The notes: generated by a model not told the origin, from the letters alone. A stretch of 17,384 nt of DNA from Colivivens sp964452915 (GCA_964452915.1 CAYVNW010000047.1:1-17384); one strand, 5' to 3'; positions 6,911 through 14,604 are shown, counted from the first letter of the stretch. Numbers and translations: made by a program.

Positions 6911-8417
6911 ATGTTGAAAAGAATGTGTTCACTTATTGCATTGCTGACAATAGTAGTCACCGGTGCAATGGCACAAGTAACCACTTCTGGTCTGTCGGGT
7001 AAGATCACCATGGCAGACAACGATGAGGATGTTATTGGTGCTCACATCCAAGCCATACACGTGCCTTCAGGTACGAAGTATGTAGCAGCAACCAACGTCA
7101 ACGGCCGTTTCGCAATCCAATGAATGCGTCCAGGCGGTCCTTATGAAGTTGAAATCTCATATGTAGGTTTTGAATACTGACATGAGTCAGTTCGCCGGCG
7201 GACTTGTAACCGATGCTAACGGAAAAGCGACAATCGACGCATTATTCAACAAGATTATGAGTCTTTCCGATGCTAACGGCAATCAAGTATATTCACCGAC
7301 AATAACATCCGATCAAGGCTATATCTCAAGGTCAGCATCGTTCACCGGAGTCGATCACGATTTCAAGTTGCCACAAGATTGGAAAGTATCGTTGGCTGTC
7401 GACTATAAGTTGCCGACATCTTTCCCATTCACCATCACTGCTGAAGGAATATTCGACAAAGTAATCAACGCAGCTACAATATCCGATTGGAACATCCTTT
7501 CTGCTGAGGGCTTCGCACGCTGGAACGGAGCAGACAACCGTCCGATCTACCCTGACAACTACCGCTCTGCAAACAGCAACAAAGCATTTATTCTTGAGAA
7601 CACTCATAAAGGCTACACTTTCATAGGAAGCTTAAAAGCAGAAGCCAAGCCGACCAGCTGGCTCAGCATCATGGCAGCTTACACAAAAACCAAGTCAAAG
7701 CAAATCACCAGTCTGCCAGGCTCAAACACAGAATCAGCCTTTACTTATGTTCCGACTGTCGCCGGCCCGAATAACATCAAACTTCATAATGCACTTAACA
7801 CAACGCCCGACCGTATCGTTGCGTCACTCACTGCACACGATAAAAGCGGCAACCACTACAGTCTCATCTATGAGTCTTGGCGTGGCGGTTACAACTACTC
7901 ATATATGCTGGCAAACGATATGAACGGTGACGGATATAGCTACGACGCACTTTATATTCCGACCGACAAGGAAGTGGAGACAAACGAGTTCCGCTTTGCA
8001 TCGGAAGACGACAAGACACGCTTCATGGACTATGTTCATGCTAACAGCTATCTGAGACACCACCAAGGCGAATACGCAGAACCTTACAGCCACTACAACC
8101 CATGGGTTCACCGCATCGATATCGCCTACAAACACGACTTCAAGGTTGCTTGCGGAAACACTACGCACAAGTTGCAGCTCAGCCTTGACGTGAAGAATGT
8201 CCTCAACTTCTTCAACGACAAGTGGGGAGTCAGCAAGTACATGAACCCGGCTCTCAACGAAGGCAGAATCTTGAAATATGAAAAGACAGATGCAGACGGC
8301 TACCCTGTATTCTCTACTCCAAATGCCGTAAACGGCAATGTGAAGACATGGCTATACAACCCTGTAACGGGTCAATGCTGGTATGCCGGCGTCGGTATCA
8401 AGTATTTGTTTAACTAA
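6911..8417 (+). pseudogene. Oar-like TonB-dependent receptor, broken by a nonsense codon and a large internal deletion
   Basis: Remnant of an outer-membrane TonB-dependent receptor. The 5' part (from 6911) encodes a signal peptide ending AMA-Q, then a carboxypeptidase-regulatory-like beta-sandwich domain (NVNGRFAIQ). A TGA at 7121-7123 interrupts it; the same frame continues past the stop with MRPGGPYEVEISYVGFE, the expected continuation of such a domain, and stops again at 7178-7180. The coding frame then shifts, and from about 7170-7185 to 8417 an open stretch of about 410 codons encodes the C-terminal half of the barrel (ENTHKGYTF, NDMNGDGYSYDALYIP, WVHRIDIAYKHDF, LQLSLDVKNVLNFFNDKWGV) with a typical aromatic GIKYLFN end. 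The plug and first barrel strands are missing, roughly 500 or more residues relative to the usual 1,000 or so. The long uninterrupted 3' frame suggests recent decay. Two real short genes are unlikely. Confidence 0.85.
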
Positions 8418-8550
8418 TAGCAGGCGACAAACTTACAATGATCGGATACAAAGATACATATAACGGTACAATCGAACTCTGTGGCGGTATATACGTATCA
8501 CACGAAAGTGCAGAATAAGCTGTCACTACACAACGCACACAGACAATAAT

Positions 8551-8583
8551 AAAGAGGCGCATCATTAAAGTGCGCCTTTTTTT
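8551..8583 (+). terminator. Intrinsic terminator downstream of the receptor remnant
   Basis: Stem AGGCGCA (8555-8561) and TGCGCCT (8571-8577) with a 9-base loop, followed by an unbroken run of T to 8583 and preceded by A-rich sequence. It is a classic intrinsic terminator for rightward transcription, 130 bases after the receptor stop codon. Between 8418 and 8550 I see no supported gene; a 26-codon frame at 8438-8518 lacks recognisable features. Confidence 0.85.
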
Positions 8584-8597
8584 GTGGTGCTAACATA

Positions 8598-8628
8598 TTG
8601 TTTCTGTCAAACAAAAAACGTATCTTTG
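8598..8628 (+). promoter_or_regulatory. Bacteroidetes promoter of the S1/P1 nuclease gene
   Basis: TTG at 8598-8600, a 20-base spacer, and TATCTTTG at 8621-8628, ending 25 bases before the start codon. It follows directly on the terminator at 8551-8583, so the nuclease gene is a transcription unit of its own. Confidence 0.75.
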
Positions 8629-8653
8629 CATCAGTAATCAAAACAAGTAATAT

Positions 8654-9427
8654 ATGGTAAAGAACACTCTACTTACAACATTGCTGGTCCTATTTGTTAC
8701 TACCGAGTGCATGGCATGGGGACAGAAAGGACACGACACGACCTGTGCAATAGCCGAGAAGCATTTGACGAAGAAGGCAAAACGGCACATAAGCAAACTG
8801 CTCGACGGCAAAAGTATCGTCTATTGGGCAAATTGGCTTGACAACGCAAGCAACACACCAGAGTATGCCTATTCGAAAACCTGGCACTACAAGAATGTGG
8901 ACGCAAACCAGTCATACGACGAAGTGCCGCCTTTCGCCCAAGGTGACATAATAACCGCACTCACAGAGCAGATTGCAAAACTTAAAAGCGGCTCGCTGAC
9001 AAAAGACGAGGAAGTCCTTGCACTGAAAATGGTGATACATCTTGTAGGCGACCTCCACCAGCCTATGCACTTAGGACACAAGACCGACCTCGGAGGCAAC
9101 CGCGTGCAAGTAACCTTCTTCAAACAACCGACAAACTTGCACACAGCATGGGACACCAACCTCGTTGAAAGCGCACATAAGTGGAGCACCACCGAATGGG
9201 TGAACCAAATCGACCGTACCAGTAAAAAAGAACGCAAAGCAATAGGTCAAGGCACCCTTGACGACTGGGCAAAGGAAACCTTAGCACTTGCCACACAAGT
9301 CTACAACGACACACCCGCGGGATCCACCCTCTCATACAACTACGTGGCAAAAGCAACACCAATCATTGAGCAACAACTTCTCAAAGGAGGCATACGACTT
9401 GCAAAGATACTCAATAAAATCTACTGA
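8654..9427 (+). CDS. Secreted S1/P1 family nuclease
   Basis: Zinc-dependent phosphodiesterase that degrades single-stranded DNA and RNA and may act as a 3'-nucleotidase, exported to the periplasm or outside. Of its 257 residues, 1-21 are a signal peptide ending ECMA. Cleavage leaves Trp22 as the mature N-terminus, as required because its amino group binds zinc. All nine family zinc ligands can be placed: Trp22, His27, Asp63, His78, His129, Asp133, His139, His163 and Asp167 (motifs WGQKGH, NWLD, TWHY, HLVGDLHQPMH, NLHTAWD). The spacing agrees with nuclease P1, so the enzyme should be active. It is probably a nutrient or phosphate-scavenging enzyme. It stands alone between its own promoter and the HU promoter. 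Confidence 0.95.
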   Translation: MVKNTLLTTLLVLFVTTECMAWGQKGHDTTCAIAEKHLTKKAKRHISKLLDGKSIVYWANWLDNASNTPEYAYSKTWHYKNVDANQSYDEVPPFAQGDIITALTEQIAKLKSGSLTKDEEVLALKMVIHLVGDLHQPMHLGHKTDLGGNRVQVTFFKQPTNLHTAWDTNLVESAHKWSTTEWVNQIDRTSKKERKAIGQGTLDDWAKETLALATQVYNDTPAGSTLSYNYVAKATPIIEQQLLKGGIRLAKILNKIY

Positions 9428-9506
9428 AACGCCTTTCTCAAGTTGCAAACACAACTCTATAATGTTGTTTCTCATATTTTTAAGAATAAAAAAGCAGTAA
9501 ATGTTT

Positions 9507-9535
9507 TTGGGATTAGCAATAAAATGCTAACTTTG
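9507..9535 (+). promoter_or_regulatory. Bacteroidetes promoter of the HU - bS22-like - RNase G operon
   Basis: TTG at 9507-9509, an 18-base spacer, then TAACTTTG at 9528-9535. Transcription would start near 9542, leaving a 5' leader of about 90 bases before the HU start codon. Confidence 0.75.
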
Positions 9536-9542
9536 CATTCCG

Positions 9543-9574
9543 TTTGCAGCCTTTACAAAGAAAAGGCCTGTAAG
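9543..9574 (+). promoter_or_regulatory. Hairpin at the predicted 5' end of the HU operon mRNA
   Basis: CAGCCTTT (9547-9554) pairs with AAAGG, a bulged C, and CTG (9562-9570) across a 7-base loop. Pairing extends outward with TTTG against TAAG, including wobbles. The structure starts almost exactly at the expected transcription start. It could protect the mRNA 5' end or mediate regulation; this role is inferred only from position. Confidence 0.45.
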
Positions 9575-9631
9575 AAACATATTCATAGGACTATTAAATA
9601 TTACATTAAATAATAAAACAATTACAAGACA

Positions 9632-9904
9632 ATGACTAAAGCAGACATCGTTTTAAAAATTGCGAAAGAAACAGGAGTAGACAAGGCAACAGTACTGAAC
9701 GTTGTTGAATCGTTCATGGCTTCCGTAAAAGACAGCTTGGCCAACAACGATGAAGTATTCCTTCGCGGATTCGGTTCTTTCATAATTAAGACACGCAAGC
9801 AGAAAGTAGCTCGCAACATTTCCAAGAACACATCAATGGTTATTCCGGAACACAACATACCAGTGTTCAAACCGGCAAAAACATTTGTGAATTCAATTAA
9901 GTAA
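9632..9904 (+). CDS. HU/IHF family DNA-binding protein
   Basis: A 90-residue histone-like protein that bends and compacts DNA as a dimer. It starts with MTKADIVLKIAKETGVDK, the helical dimerisation half with the typical TK/DIV pattern. The hinge LRGFGSFIIKTRKQKVARN (about 45-63) is the HU signature, and the arm carries the IPEHNIPVFKP segment containing the DNA-intercalating proline region. The length is standard. It is the first gene of an operon with the small basic protein at 9983 and RNase G at 10093, an order I recall as conserved in Bacteroidetes. HU versus an IHF-like subunit cannot be decided from sequence alone. Confidence 0.95.
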   Translation: MTKADIVLKIAKETGVDKATVLNVVESFMASVKDSLANNDEVFLRGFGSFIIKTRKQKVARNISKNTSMVIPEHNIPVFKPAKTFVNSIK

Positions 9905-9982
9905 CAATTGTGACATCGCAGGGTTACCAAACCTTTTGCCATCAATCACATTTTAATATAAACCATTAAATATTAAAGGACT

Positions 9983-10072
9983 ATGCCAAACGGTAAGAAG
10001 AAAAAGAGACATAAGATTTCTACTCACAAGCGTAAGAAAAGACTAAGAAAGAACCGCCATAAGAGCAAATAA
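9983..10072 (+). CDS. Very small basic protein, bS22/mS38 (AURKAIP1/COX24-like) ribosomal protein candidate
   Basis: A 29-residue protein opening MPNGKKKKRHKISTHKRK and ending RKNRHKSK; most residues are Lys, Arg or His. The pattern KRHK-x3-HKRKKRLRKNRHK aligns by eye with the actinobacterial ribosomal protein bS22 and the C-terminal COX24/AURKAIP1 (mS38) domain of mitochondria. Such proteins bind the small ribosomal subunit. The ATG lies 13 bases after an AAAGGA-like stretch. The gene is between HU (78 bases upstream) and rng (20 bases downstream), and close versions recur at this place in Bacteroidetes. The coding call is firm because of its composition and conserved context; ribosomal function is inferred. 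Confidence 0.85.
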   Translation: MPNGKKKKRHKISTHKRKKRLRKNRHKSK

Positions 10073-10092
10073 ATCTCACAAACAATGAGGAA

Positions 10093-11670
10093 ATGACAAG
10101 CGAACTTATAATCGACTCACAACCCAAAGAAGTAACGATTGCTCTTCTCGAAGACAAAAGGCTTGTCGAATTCCAAAAGGAATCAGTAGGCACACATTAC
10201 TCAGTTGGGAACATCTATGCTGCCAGAGTCAAAAAAATAATGCCTGGCTTGAACGCATGCTTTGTTGATGTCGGTCATGAGCGTGAAGCATTTCTTCATT
10301 ACCAAGATTTAGGAATACAATTCCTTTCACTTGAAAAGTACATTAAGCAGGTATCAAGCGACCGCAAAAAACTTCCTCTTGTCGAAAAGTCCGAAAGACA
10401 GCCTGAACTGCCTAAAGAAGGCTCGATAGACAAAATACTGGAAGTTGGACAAGAAGTGTTGGTGCAAATCACCAAAGAACCTATAAACACAAAAGGTCCG
10501 CGCTTGACAGGAGAAATATCCATTGCCGGTCGCTACCTTGTCTTAATGCCGTTTGCTGAAAAAGTTAATGTTTCAACGAAAATAAAGAGCTCGGAAGAGC
10601 GCGCAAGGCTGAAACAACTGATCCAAAGCATCAAACCACGGAATTTTGGAGTCATAGTGCGTACAGTCGCTGAAGGCAAACGGGTAGCGGAACTCGACAA
10701 AGAGCTGACTATACTTCTCGACAGTTGGAACGACTGCATAAAAAAGGTTCAAATGGCAAAGGACCTGCCTATACTCGCACATGAGGAGACAGGACGTACC
10801 GTATCCATGCTTCGCGACCTTTTCAACCCTTCATACGAGGCTATTCACGTAAACGACCCCAACGTATACAAGGAAGTTAAGAAGTATGTGGGCCTCATAG
10901 CTCCGGAGAGAGAGGATATTGTAAAATTGTACAAAGGCACATTGCCGATCTTTGACAATTTTGATGTAACTAAACAAATCAAATCGGGATTCGGAAGAAC
11001 TGTAAGCTACAAGAAAGGCGCCTATCTCGTCATCGAAGGCACAGAAGCACTCACCGTCATCGACGTTAACAGCGGCAACAGATCAAGGGGAGTCACAGGG
11101 CAGGAAGCCAATGCTTTTGAAGTGGATATGGGAGCCGCAGAGGAAATAGCCCGACAACTCAGATTGCGTGATATTGGAGGAATCATAGTAATTGACTTCA
11201 TCGACTTGGACAAAGCCGACCATCGTCAGAAACTCTACGAGAAAATGTGCGAGCTGATGCGTAACGACAGGGCAAAGCACAACATCCTGCCACTTAGCAA
11301 ATTCTGCTTGATGCAAATCACACGCCAGCGGGTCCGTCCGGCAATTAACGTACATGTTGAGGAAACTTGTCCGACATGTCATGGAAAAGGAGTAATCAAA
11401 TCTTCTTTCCTTTTTGCCGAGTCTCTCGAAAATAAAATAGATTACATCGTCAACAATCTTGGTATGAAGAAGTTCCAACTTTTGGTACACCCTTACGTAA
11501 GCGCATACATCAACCAAGGATTTCCTTCCTTGCTGGTGAAATGGCATTTTAAATACGGTTTTGGTTTCAAGGTTATACCAAGCCAGGCTCTTGCCTTCCT
11601 TGAGTACGAATTCAAGGATAACAAAGGAAATATTATTGATATGCAAGAGCAGGTGGAACCAATTACATGA
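10093..11670 (+). CDS. rng: Ribonuclease G/E family endoribonuclease
   Basis: Endoribonuclease of the RNase E/G family, active in rRNA maturation and mRNA decay. The 525 residues correspond to the RNase G form without the RNase E scaffold tail. An S1 RNA-binding domain (about 38-145) contains GNIYAARVKKIMPGLNACFVDVG-type strands. The catalytic magnesium aspartates are Asp324 (TVIDVNSGN) and Asp368 (IVIDFIDLD). The zinc-link CPTCHGKG (426-433) and a C-terminal dimerisation part follow. Family members sense the 5' monophosphate of RNA. It begins 20 bases after the bS22-like gene and is last in the HU operon, closed by the terminator at 11753-11783. Confidence 0.97.
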   Translation: MTSELIIDSQPKEVTIALLEDKRLVEFQKESVGTHYSVGNIYAARVKKIMPGLNACFVDVGHEREAFLHYQDLGIQFLSLEKYIKQVSSDRKKLPLVEKSERQPELPKEGSIDKILEVGQEVLVQITKEPINTKGPRLTGEISIAGRYLVLMPFAEKVNVSTKIKSSEERARLKQLIQSIKPRNFGVIVRTVAEGKRVAELDKELTILLDSWNDCIKKVQMAKDLPILAHEETGRTVSMLRDLFNPSYEAIHVNDPNVYKEVKKYVGLIAPEREDIVKLYKGTLPIFDNFDVTKQIKSGFGRTVSYKKGAYLVIEGTEALTVIDVNSGNRSRGVTGQEANAFEVDMGAAEEIARQLRLRDIGGIIVIDFIDLDKADHRQKLYEKMCELMRNDRAKHNILPLSKFCLMQITRQRVRPAINVHVEETCPTCHGKGVIKSSFLFAESLENKIDYIVNNLGMKKFQLLVHPYVSAYINQGFPSLLVKWHFKYGFGFKVIPSQALAFLEYEFKDNKGNIIDMQEQVEPIT

Positions 11671-11752
11671 AAGTACGTGGACACTTAACGTACACGTGTA
11701 CATAAATATGGAATTGTTTTTCATGCTCGAAAGACATTTTACAATGAACTAC

Positions 11753-11783
11753 AAAAAAGCTTCCTGAATCAGGAAGCTTTTTT
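11753..11783. terminator. Bidirectional terminator between rng and the DUF3332 gene
   Basis: A perfect 31-base palindrome: AAAAAAGCTTCCTGA (11753-11767), one central base, then its exact complement to 11783. Because the stem is flanked by A on the left and T on the right it gives a U-tract for both strands, as suits the convergent genes rng and DUF3332. Confidence 0.92.
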
Positions 11784-11843
11784 ATTAGCGCACGTTGCCA
11801 TGTGCACAAGGCAAACCTTTCGTACTATTGTTTTTATTGGGTA

Positions 11844-12398
11844 TCAGTCGACATAGTGGAAAGCCGTACCCTTAACTGCCTCCATCGCAAGTTCCACACC
11901 GGCAGCATCAGGAGTAGTAGTCAGGTGCATCCCTCCGATGTTCAAAGTCAATGAACCGTCATCGTTCACCGTCATCAACTCATACAATTTACCGTCAACC
12001 TCTGCATTCCAAGTCTTTGCCTTTTTATTATAGACAAGTTTGCATTCGCAATTGCGGGTTTCATCTACAATCTTGTATCCGTCTTTCGTCGACGTGATAG
12101 CAAACATATCACCATTACTTCCCTTCATACGCTTCACCTCTCCTGCCTTAGAGATTGGATTATCCCCACTCCAGAACTCAATAGAGTTGAACACCAGTAT
12201 GTCCGCAAGATAGACAACTTCATATACCGGAATAATGTGGAAACATACAAACACCAGTTCATTAACGAACTTAGATTTCGATATTCCCTGATTCCACGCA
12301 TTCACCTTGTTGAATGTACGGAACGAACCGATACAACTTGTGAACAGAACACATGCGGCCATGATGGCACACGCGATTGTTAAACTTCTCTTTCTCAT
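11844..12398 (-). CDS. DUF3332 family lipoprotein
   Basis: A 184-residue envelope protein of the DUF3332 family; function unknown. The N-terminus is a lipoprotein signal: MRKRSLTIACAIMAACV, then LFTSC with Cys22 as the lipidation site. The family core is seen in FNKVNAWNQGISKSKFVNELV (about 29-49) and a hydrophobic stretch HIIPVYEVVYLADILVFNSIEFWSG (about 54-78). That stretch may be membrane-associated. The C-terminal half is a hydrophilic beta-rich region (KVNCECKLVYNKKAKTW-like strands, then DGSLTLNIGG). It is convergent with rng and follows the GH73 gene by 91 bases on the same strand. The start at 12398 is supported by the signal sequence. Confidence 0.85.
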   Translation of the reverse strand: MRKRSLTIACAIMAACVLFTSCIGSFRTFNKVNAWNQGISKSKFVNELVFVCFHIIPVYEVVYLADILVFNSIEFWSGDNPISKAGEVKRMKGSNGDMFAITSTKDGYKIVDETRNCECKLVYNKKAKTWNAEVDGKLYELMTVNDDGSLTLNIGGMHLTTTPDAAGVELAMEAVKGTAFHYVD

Positions 12399-12489
12399 AA
12401 AACTTGTTTTTGTTTGTGGATTAATACGCCCCAGTCTCTACCGGGATTATTCTAAGCGGTGAGCAATATGTACCCAACCTATTTATATT

Positions 12490-13413
12490 CTACCTCACTC
12501 TGAGTAAGTCGCCCTGAACAGGCGTATAGTCAGAATCCTTAAAATTGATCTTATACAACTTCTTTATATTCATTGCATAAAGCTGGGCTATCGAATACAT
12601 TGACTCGCCCTGTCTGACGTGATGCCAATAGCCTTTTCCGTACTGTTTCGACGCCTTGCTCTGTTTTTTTTGCAAATAGATGAAATCACCCTCATTTATG
12701 TCTACATCTTCTACAGCTTCATTATATTGCAACAATTTCTTCTTAGAGATAGCGAATTCCTTTGCAAGACTTTCCCATGTATCAGAGCCTTTAGCCTTTA
12801 TGCAGACCACATCATTATTGCTCAGCAGTTGGTGGCTGCTGAATTTGACATCCACAGGCAGCCGCTTCTCAGGAATATAAACCGGAGCGTTCGGGTCGCG
12901 GTCATACTGATTGAGCTCATAGAGTTCTATCAACTTTATGAGTCGGTCAGCATACGTAGGACTTGTGGCATAACCGCACGACTTCAGTCCACGTGCCCAT
13001 CCTTCGTAATCAAGAATACTGAGCCTGAACAAACGGCTGTAACGGTCTCTCAGCAAAAACTTCGAGTGGTCCTCATAACTTTCGCGAACAGATGAATAAA
13101 CACGGAACAACTCGTTGCGTCCGTCATCAAAATGAGTGGTAGTAGGTCCTGTCCAATTGCTGCCGCGCTTGATACCGAAATGATTATTACTTTTTTGCGC
13201 CAATTCGCTGCTGCCTGCCCCACTTTCGAGCAGCCCCTGTGCGAGCGTAATGCTGGCAGGGATGCCGTGCAGCTCCATTTGTTCCACAGCCAGGTCCTTG
13301 TATAGATCAATGTAGTCCAAATATTTCTTATTCTTCGTTTGTGCCAGTACCGACGAACAGGCAATCAGCAAAACGCCTGCAAGCGGCAATATTCTCGTAA
13401 GTTTTAAACCCAT
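12490..13413 (-). CDS. Secreted N-acetylglucosaminidase (GH73) with two LysM domains
   Basis: Peptidoglycan hydrolase exported to the periplasm. A signal peptide covers residues 1-24 (ending SSVLA). The glucosaminidase (GH73/FlgJ-like) domain spans about 30-170; the motif ITLAQGLLESGAGSSELA holds the likely catalytic Glu63, followed by NNHFGIK and the YATSPTYADRLIKLI end motif with its conserved Tyr. Two LysM modules follow: about 203-250 (IKAKGSDTWESLAKEF) and about 262-307 (HHVRQGESMYSIAQLY). LysM binds glycan chains and anchors the enzyme to the wall. It is divergent from cytidine deaminase, and a minus-strand TAAGTTTG lies 27 bases upstream. It may act in cell separation or wall turnover. 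Confidence 0.93.
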   Translation of the reverse strand: MGLKLTRILPLAGVLLIACSSVLAQTKNKKYLDYIDLYKDLAVEQMELHGIPASITLAQGLLESGAGSSELAQKSNNHFGIKRGSNWTGPTTTHFDDGRNELFRVYSSVRESYEDHSKFLLRDRYSRLFRLSILDYEGWARGLKSCGYATSPTYADRLIKLIELYELNQYDRDPNAPVYIPEKRLPVDVKFSSHQLLSNNDVVCIKAKGSDTWESLAKEFAISKKKLLQYNEAVEDVDINEGDFIYLQKKQSKASKQYGKGYWHHVRQGESMYSIAQLYAMNIKKLYKINFKDSDYTPVQGDLLRVR

Positions 13414-13439
13414 AATAAAATTTTTCGCGTTTCAGCATG

Positions 13440-13468
13440 CAAACTTACAAAAAAATACTTTATCTTTG
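13440..13468. promoter_or_regulatory. Closely spaced divergent -7 boxes for cytidine deaminase (+) and the GH73 gene (-)
   Basis: TATCTTTG at 13461-13468 on the plus strand precedes the cytidine deaminase ATG by 30 bases. TAAGTTTG on the minus strand (complement of 13440-13447) precedes the GH73 ATG by 26 bases. Both fit TAnnTTTG. Neither has a clear TTG at the proper distance, so each box is only moderately supported. Confidence 0.5.
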
Positions 13469-13498
13469 AACACTGATAGACCTAAAAAACAAATTACA

Positions 13499-13981
13499 AT
13501 GGAAAGTATTGCCAAAACTATACACATCGTCAAGAAGCAGGAAAACGAATTAGACGAGCAAGAGAGCAAACTGGTCAGCCTGGCAAAAGGAGCCACATAC
13601 CGCAGCTACGCACCCTACAGCAAGTTCTGTGTAGGAGCGGCAGTCCTGCTCAATAATGGTGAGATGCTGTCGGGCAGCAACCAGGAAAACAGTTCGTACC
13701 CACAAGGACTGTGTGCAGAGCGCACCACAATCTTCTATACAAACTCACGCTATCCCGACACACCAATCGTAACGCTCTGCATCGCAGCGCGCGACACTTC
13801 GGGAGCATTCACAAAAGTACCTATCAGTCCTTGCGGAGGATGCCGCCAAGTGATGCTTGAGACTGAGCACCGGTTCGGAGTAAACATGAAGGTGATGCTA
13901 TATGGCACCGATGGCATCTACATCCTTGAGTCAGCACGCGACCTCCTACCAGTAGGTTTCGACCAAGACTGTCTCGTATAA
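13499..13981 (+). CDS. cdd: Cytidine deaminase
   Basis: Zinc enzyme that deaminates cytidine and deoxycytidine to uridine forms in pyrimidine salvage. The chosen ATG at 13499 gives 160 residues. A TTG 33 bases upstream in the same frame overlaps the -7 box and cannot be within the transcript's coding region. The catalytic signature is complete: Cys72-Ala-Glu74 (LCAERT), with Glu74 as proton shuttle, and Pro111-Cys112-x-x-Cys115 (SPCGGCRQ) for the other zinc ligands. The substrate-side motif YRSYAPYSKFCVGAAV (about 34-49) and NQENSSYPQG (61-70) are also typical of homotetrameric Cdd. It appears to be monocistronic and is the last housekeeping gene before the accessory region. Confidence 0.95.
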   Translation: MESIAKTIHIVKKQENELDEQESKLVSLAKGATYRSYAPYSKFCVGAAVLLNNGEMLSGSNQENSSYPQGLCAERTTIFYTNSRYPDTPIVTLCIAARDTSGAFTKVPISPCGGCRQVMLETEHRFGVNMKVMLYGTDGIYILESARDLLPVGFDQDCLV

Positions 13982-14011
13982 GCCCATCCCGAGCACGTCA
14001 CATCATTTCCT

Positions 14012-14190
14012 TTTGTCATTCCACCCTACTCCGCCATCCCTATGCAGTGACCGTGCCTTGTGCCGGTCGTCCTCATGCAGGGTCACTACATCCATCCATC
14101 ATTAGCCTGGAAGGCTAACCGCTTTAGTAACCCTTTGTCATGCCGCAGGCTGACTGAGGGCCTGCCCAGCGTACACTGACGCAGTCAGAG
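14012..14190. repeat. GC-rich patch of consecutive hairpins (REP-like)
   Basis: Four short perfect hairpins follow one another: GACCG/CGGTC (14049-14053 and 14064-14068), nested in a wider AGTGACC/GGTCACT pair (14046-14052 and 14091-14097); TTAGCCT/AGGCTAA with a 3-base loop (14102-14118); GCAGGC/GCCTGC (14145-14165); and CTGAC/GTCAG with a 3-base loop (14176-14188). Two stretches begin with TTTGTCAT-CC (about 14012 and 14134), reminiscent of Bacteroidales REP-type intergenic repeats. No gene is visible. The role is unknown; one hairpin may end cdd transcription. Confidence 0.5.
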
Positions 14191-14269
14191 CACCTGGGGG
14201 CCATGATGCCACACACGCCCAACACCTTGGAGAGGCGTCATAGTGGCTGCACCTTTGTGAGGCGTTGTA

Positions 14270-14590
14270 TCAAGCAAAAGCAGGAGCCATCATTTCCTGT
14301 TCTGAGCGTGTTATGCCGAGTTGCGCTGCACGCACCTTCCATGATGAACACACAGACTTGCAACGTTCCACCAAGCTCACAGCCTCTGCATTGCCAATTC
14401 CATAGTATGGTGCCGTGTCGATGACGAGGATATGGCCTTCTCTCACTCTCTCATCCAACGGATGCTGGCAAAAAAGTTTTTTCAGCAGGTAAGACTTGCC
14501 TGAGCGTAGCAGTCCTGTGGTTATCTTGATGAGTCCGTTGTTCCTTGAACGGCTCAGCTGTTCTATGTATCTATATCTGTTTACTATCAT
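14270..14590 (-). pseudogene. Truncated AAA+ ATPase (AAA_14/DUF4143 type)
   Basis: The open frame has 106 codons. The first 50 or so match the start of the Bacteroidetes ATPase family with AAA_14 and DUF4143 domains: NRYRYIEQLSRSRNNGLIKI, then a Walker A loop TGLLRSGKSYLLKKLF (family form usually TGIRRCGKSYLL). A possible continuation, ERVREGHILVIDTA, runs to about residue 63. After that the sequence loses resemblance; Walker B, sensor and the C-terminal DUF4143 region are absent. Intact members have about 400 residues, so this is a 5' fragment. It probably lost its remainder through a deletion joined to the hairpin patch. Such ATPases are often found in accessory DNA; function is unknown. 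Confidence 0.7.
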
Positions 14591-14604
14591 GCTTTACGAA
14601 AAAC

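Noticed and set aside
8438..8518. 26-codon frame after the receptor remnant
   Set aside because: ATG to stop is open and lies before the terminator, but it has no recognisable sequence, promoter or conservation that I can assess.
11083..11724. 213-codon minus-strand open frame opposite the rng 3' half
   Set aside because: Antisense to conserved RNase G catalytic sequence, no promoter or family resemblance, and it runs past the rng end by chance.
13466..13498. Upstream TTG start for cytidine deaminase
   Set aside because: It overlaps the -7 promoter box and precedes the likely transcription start.
14203..14424. 73-codon plus-strand frame opposite the ATPase remnant
   Set aside because: Overlaps the recognisable ATPase fragment antisense and has no protein-like features.
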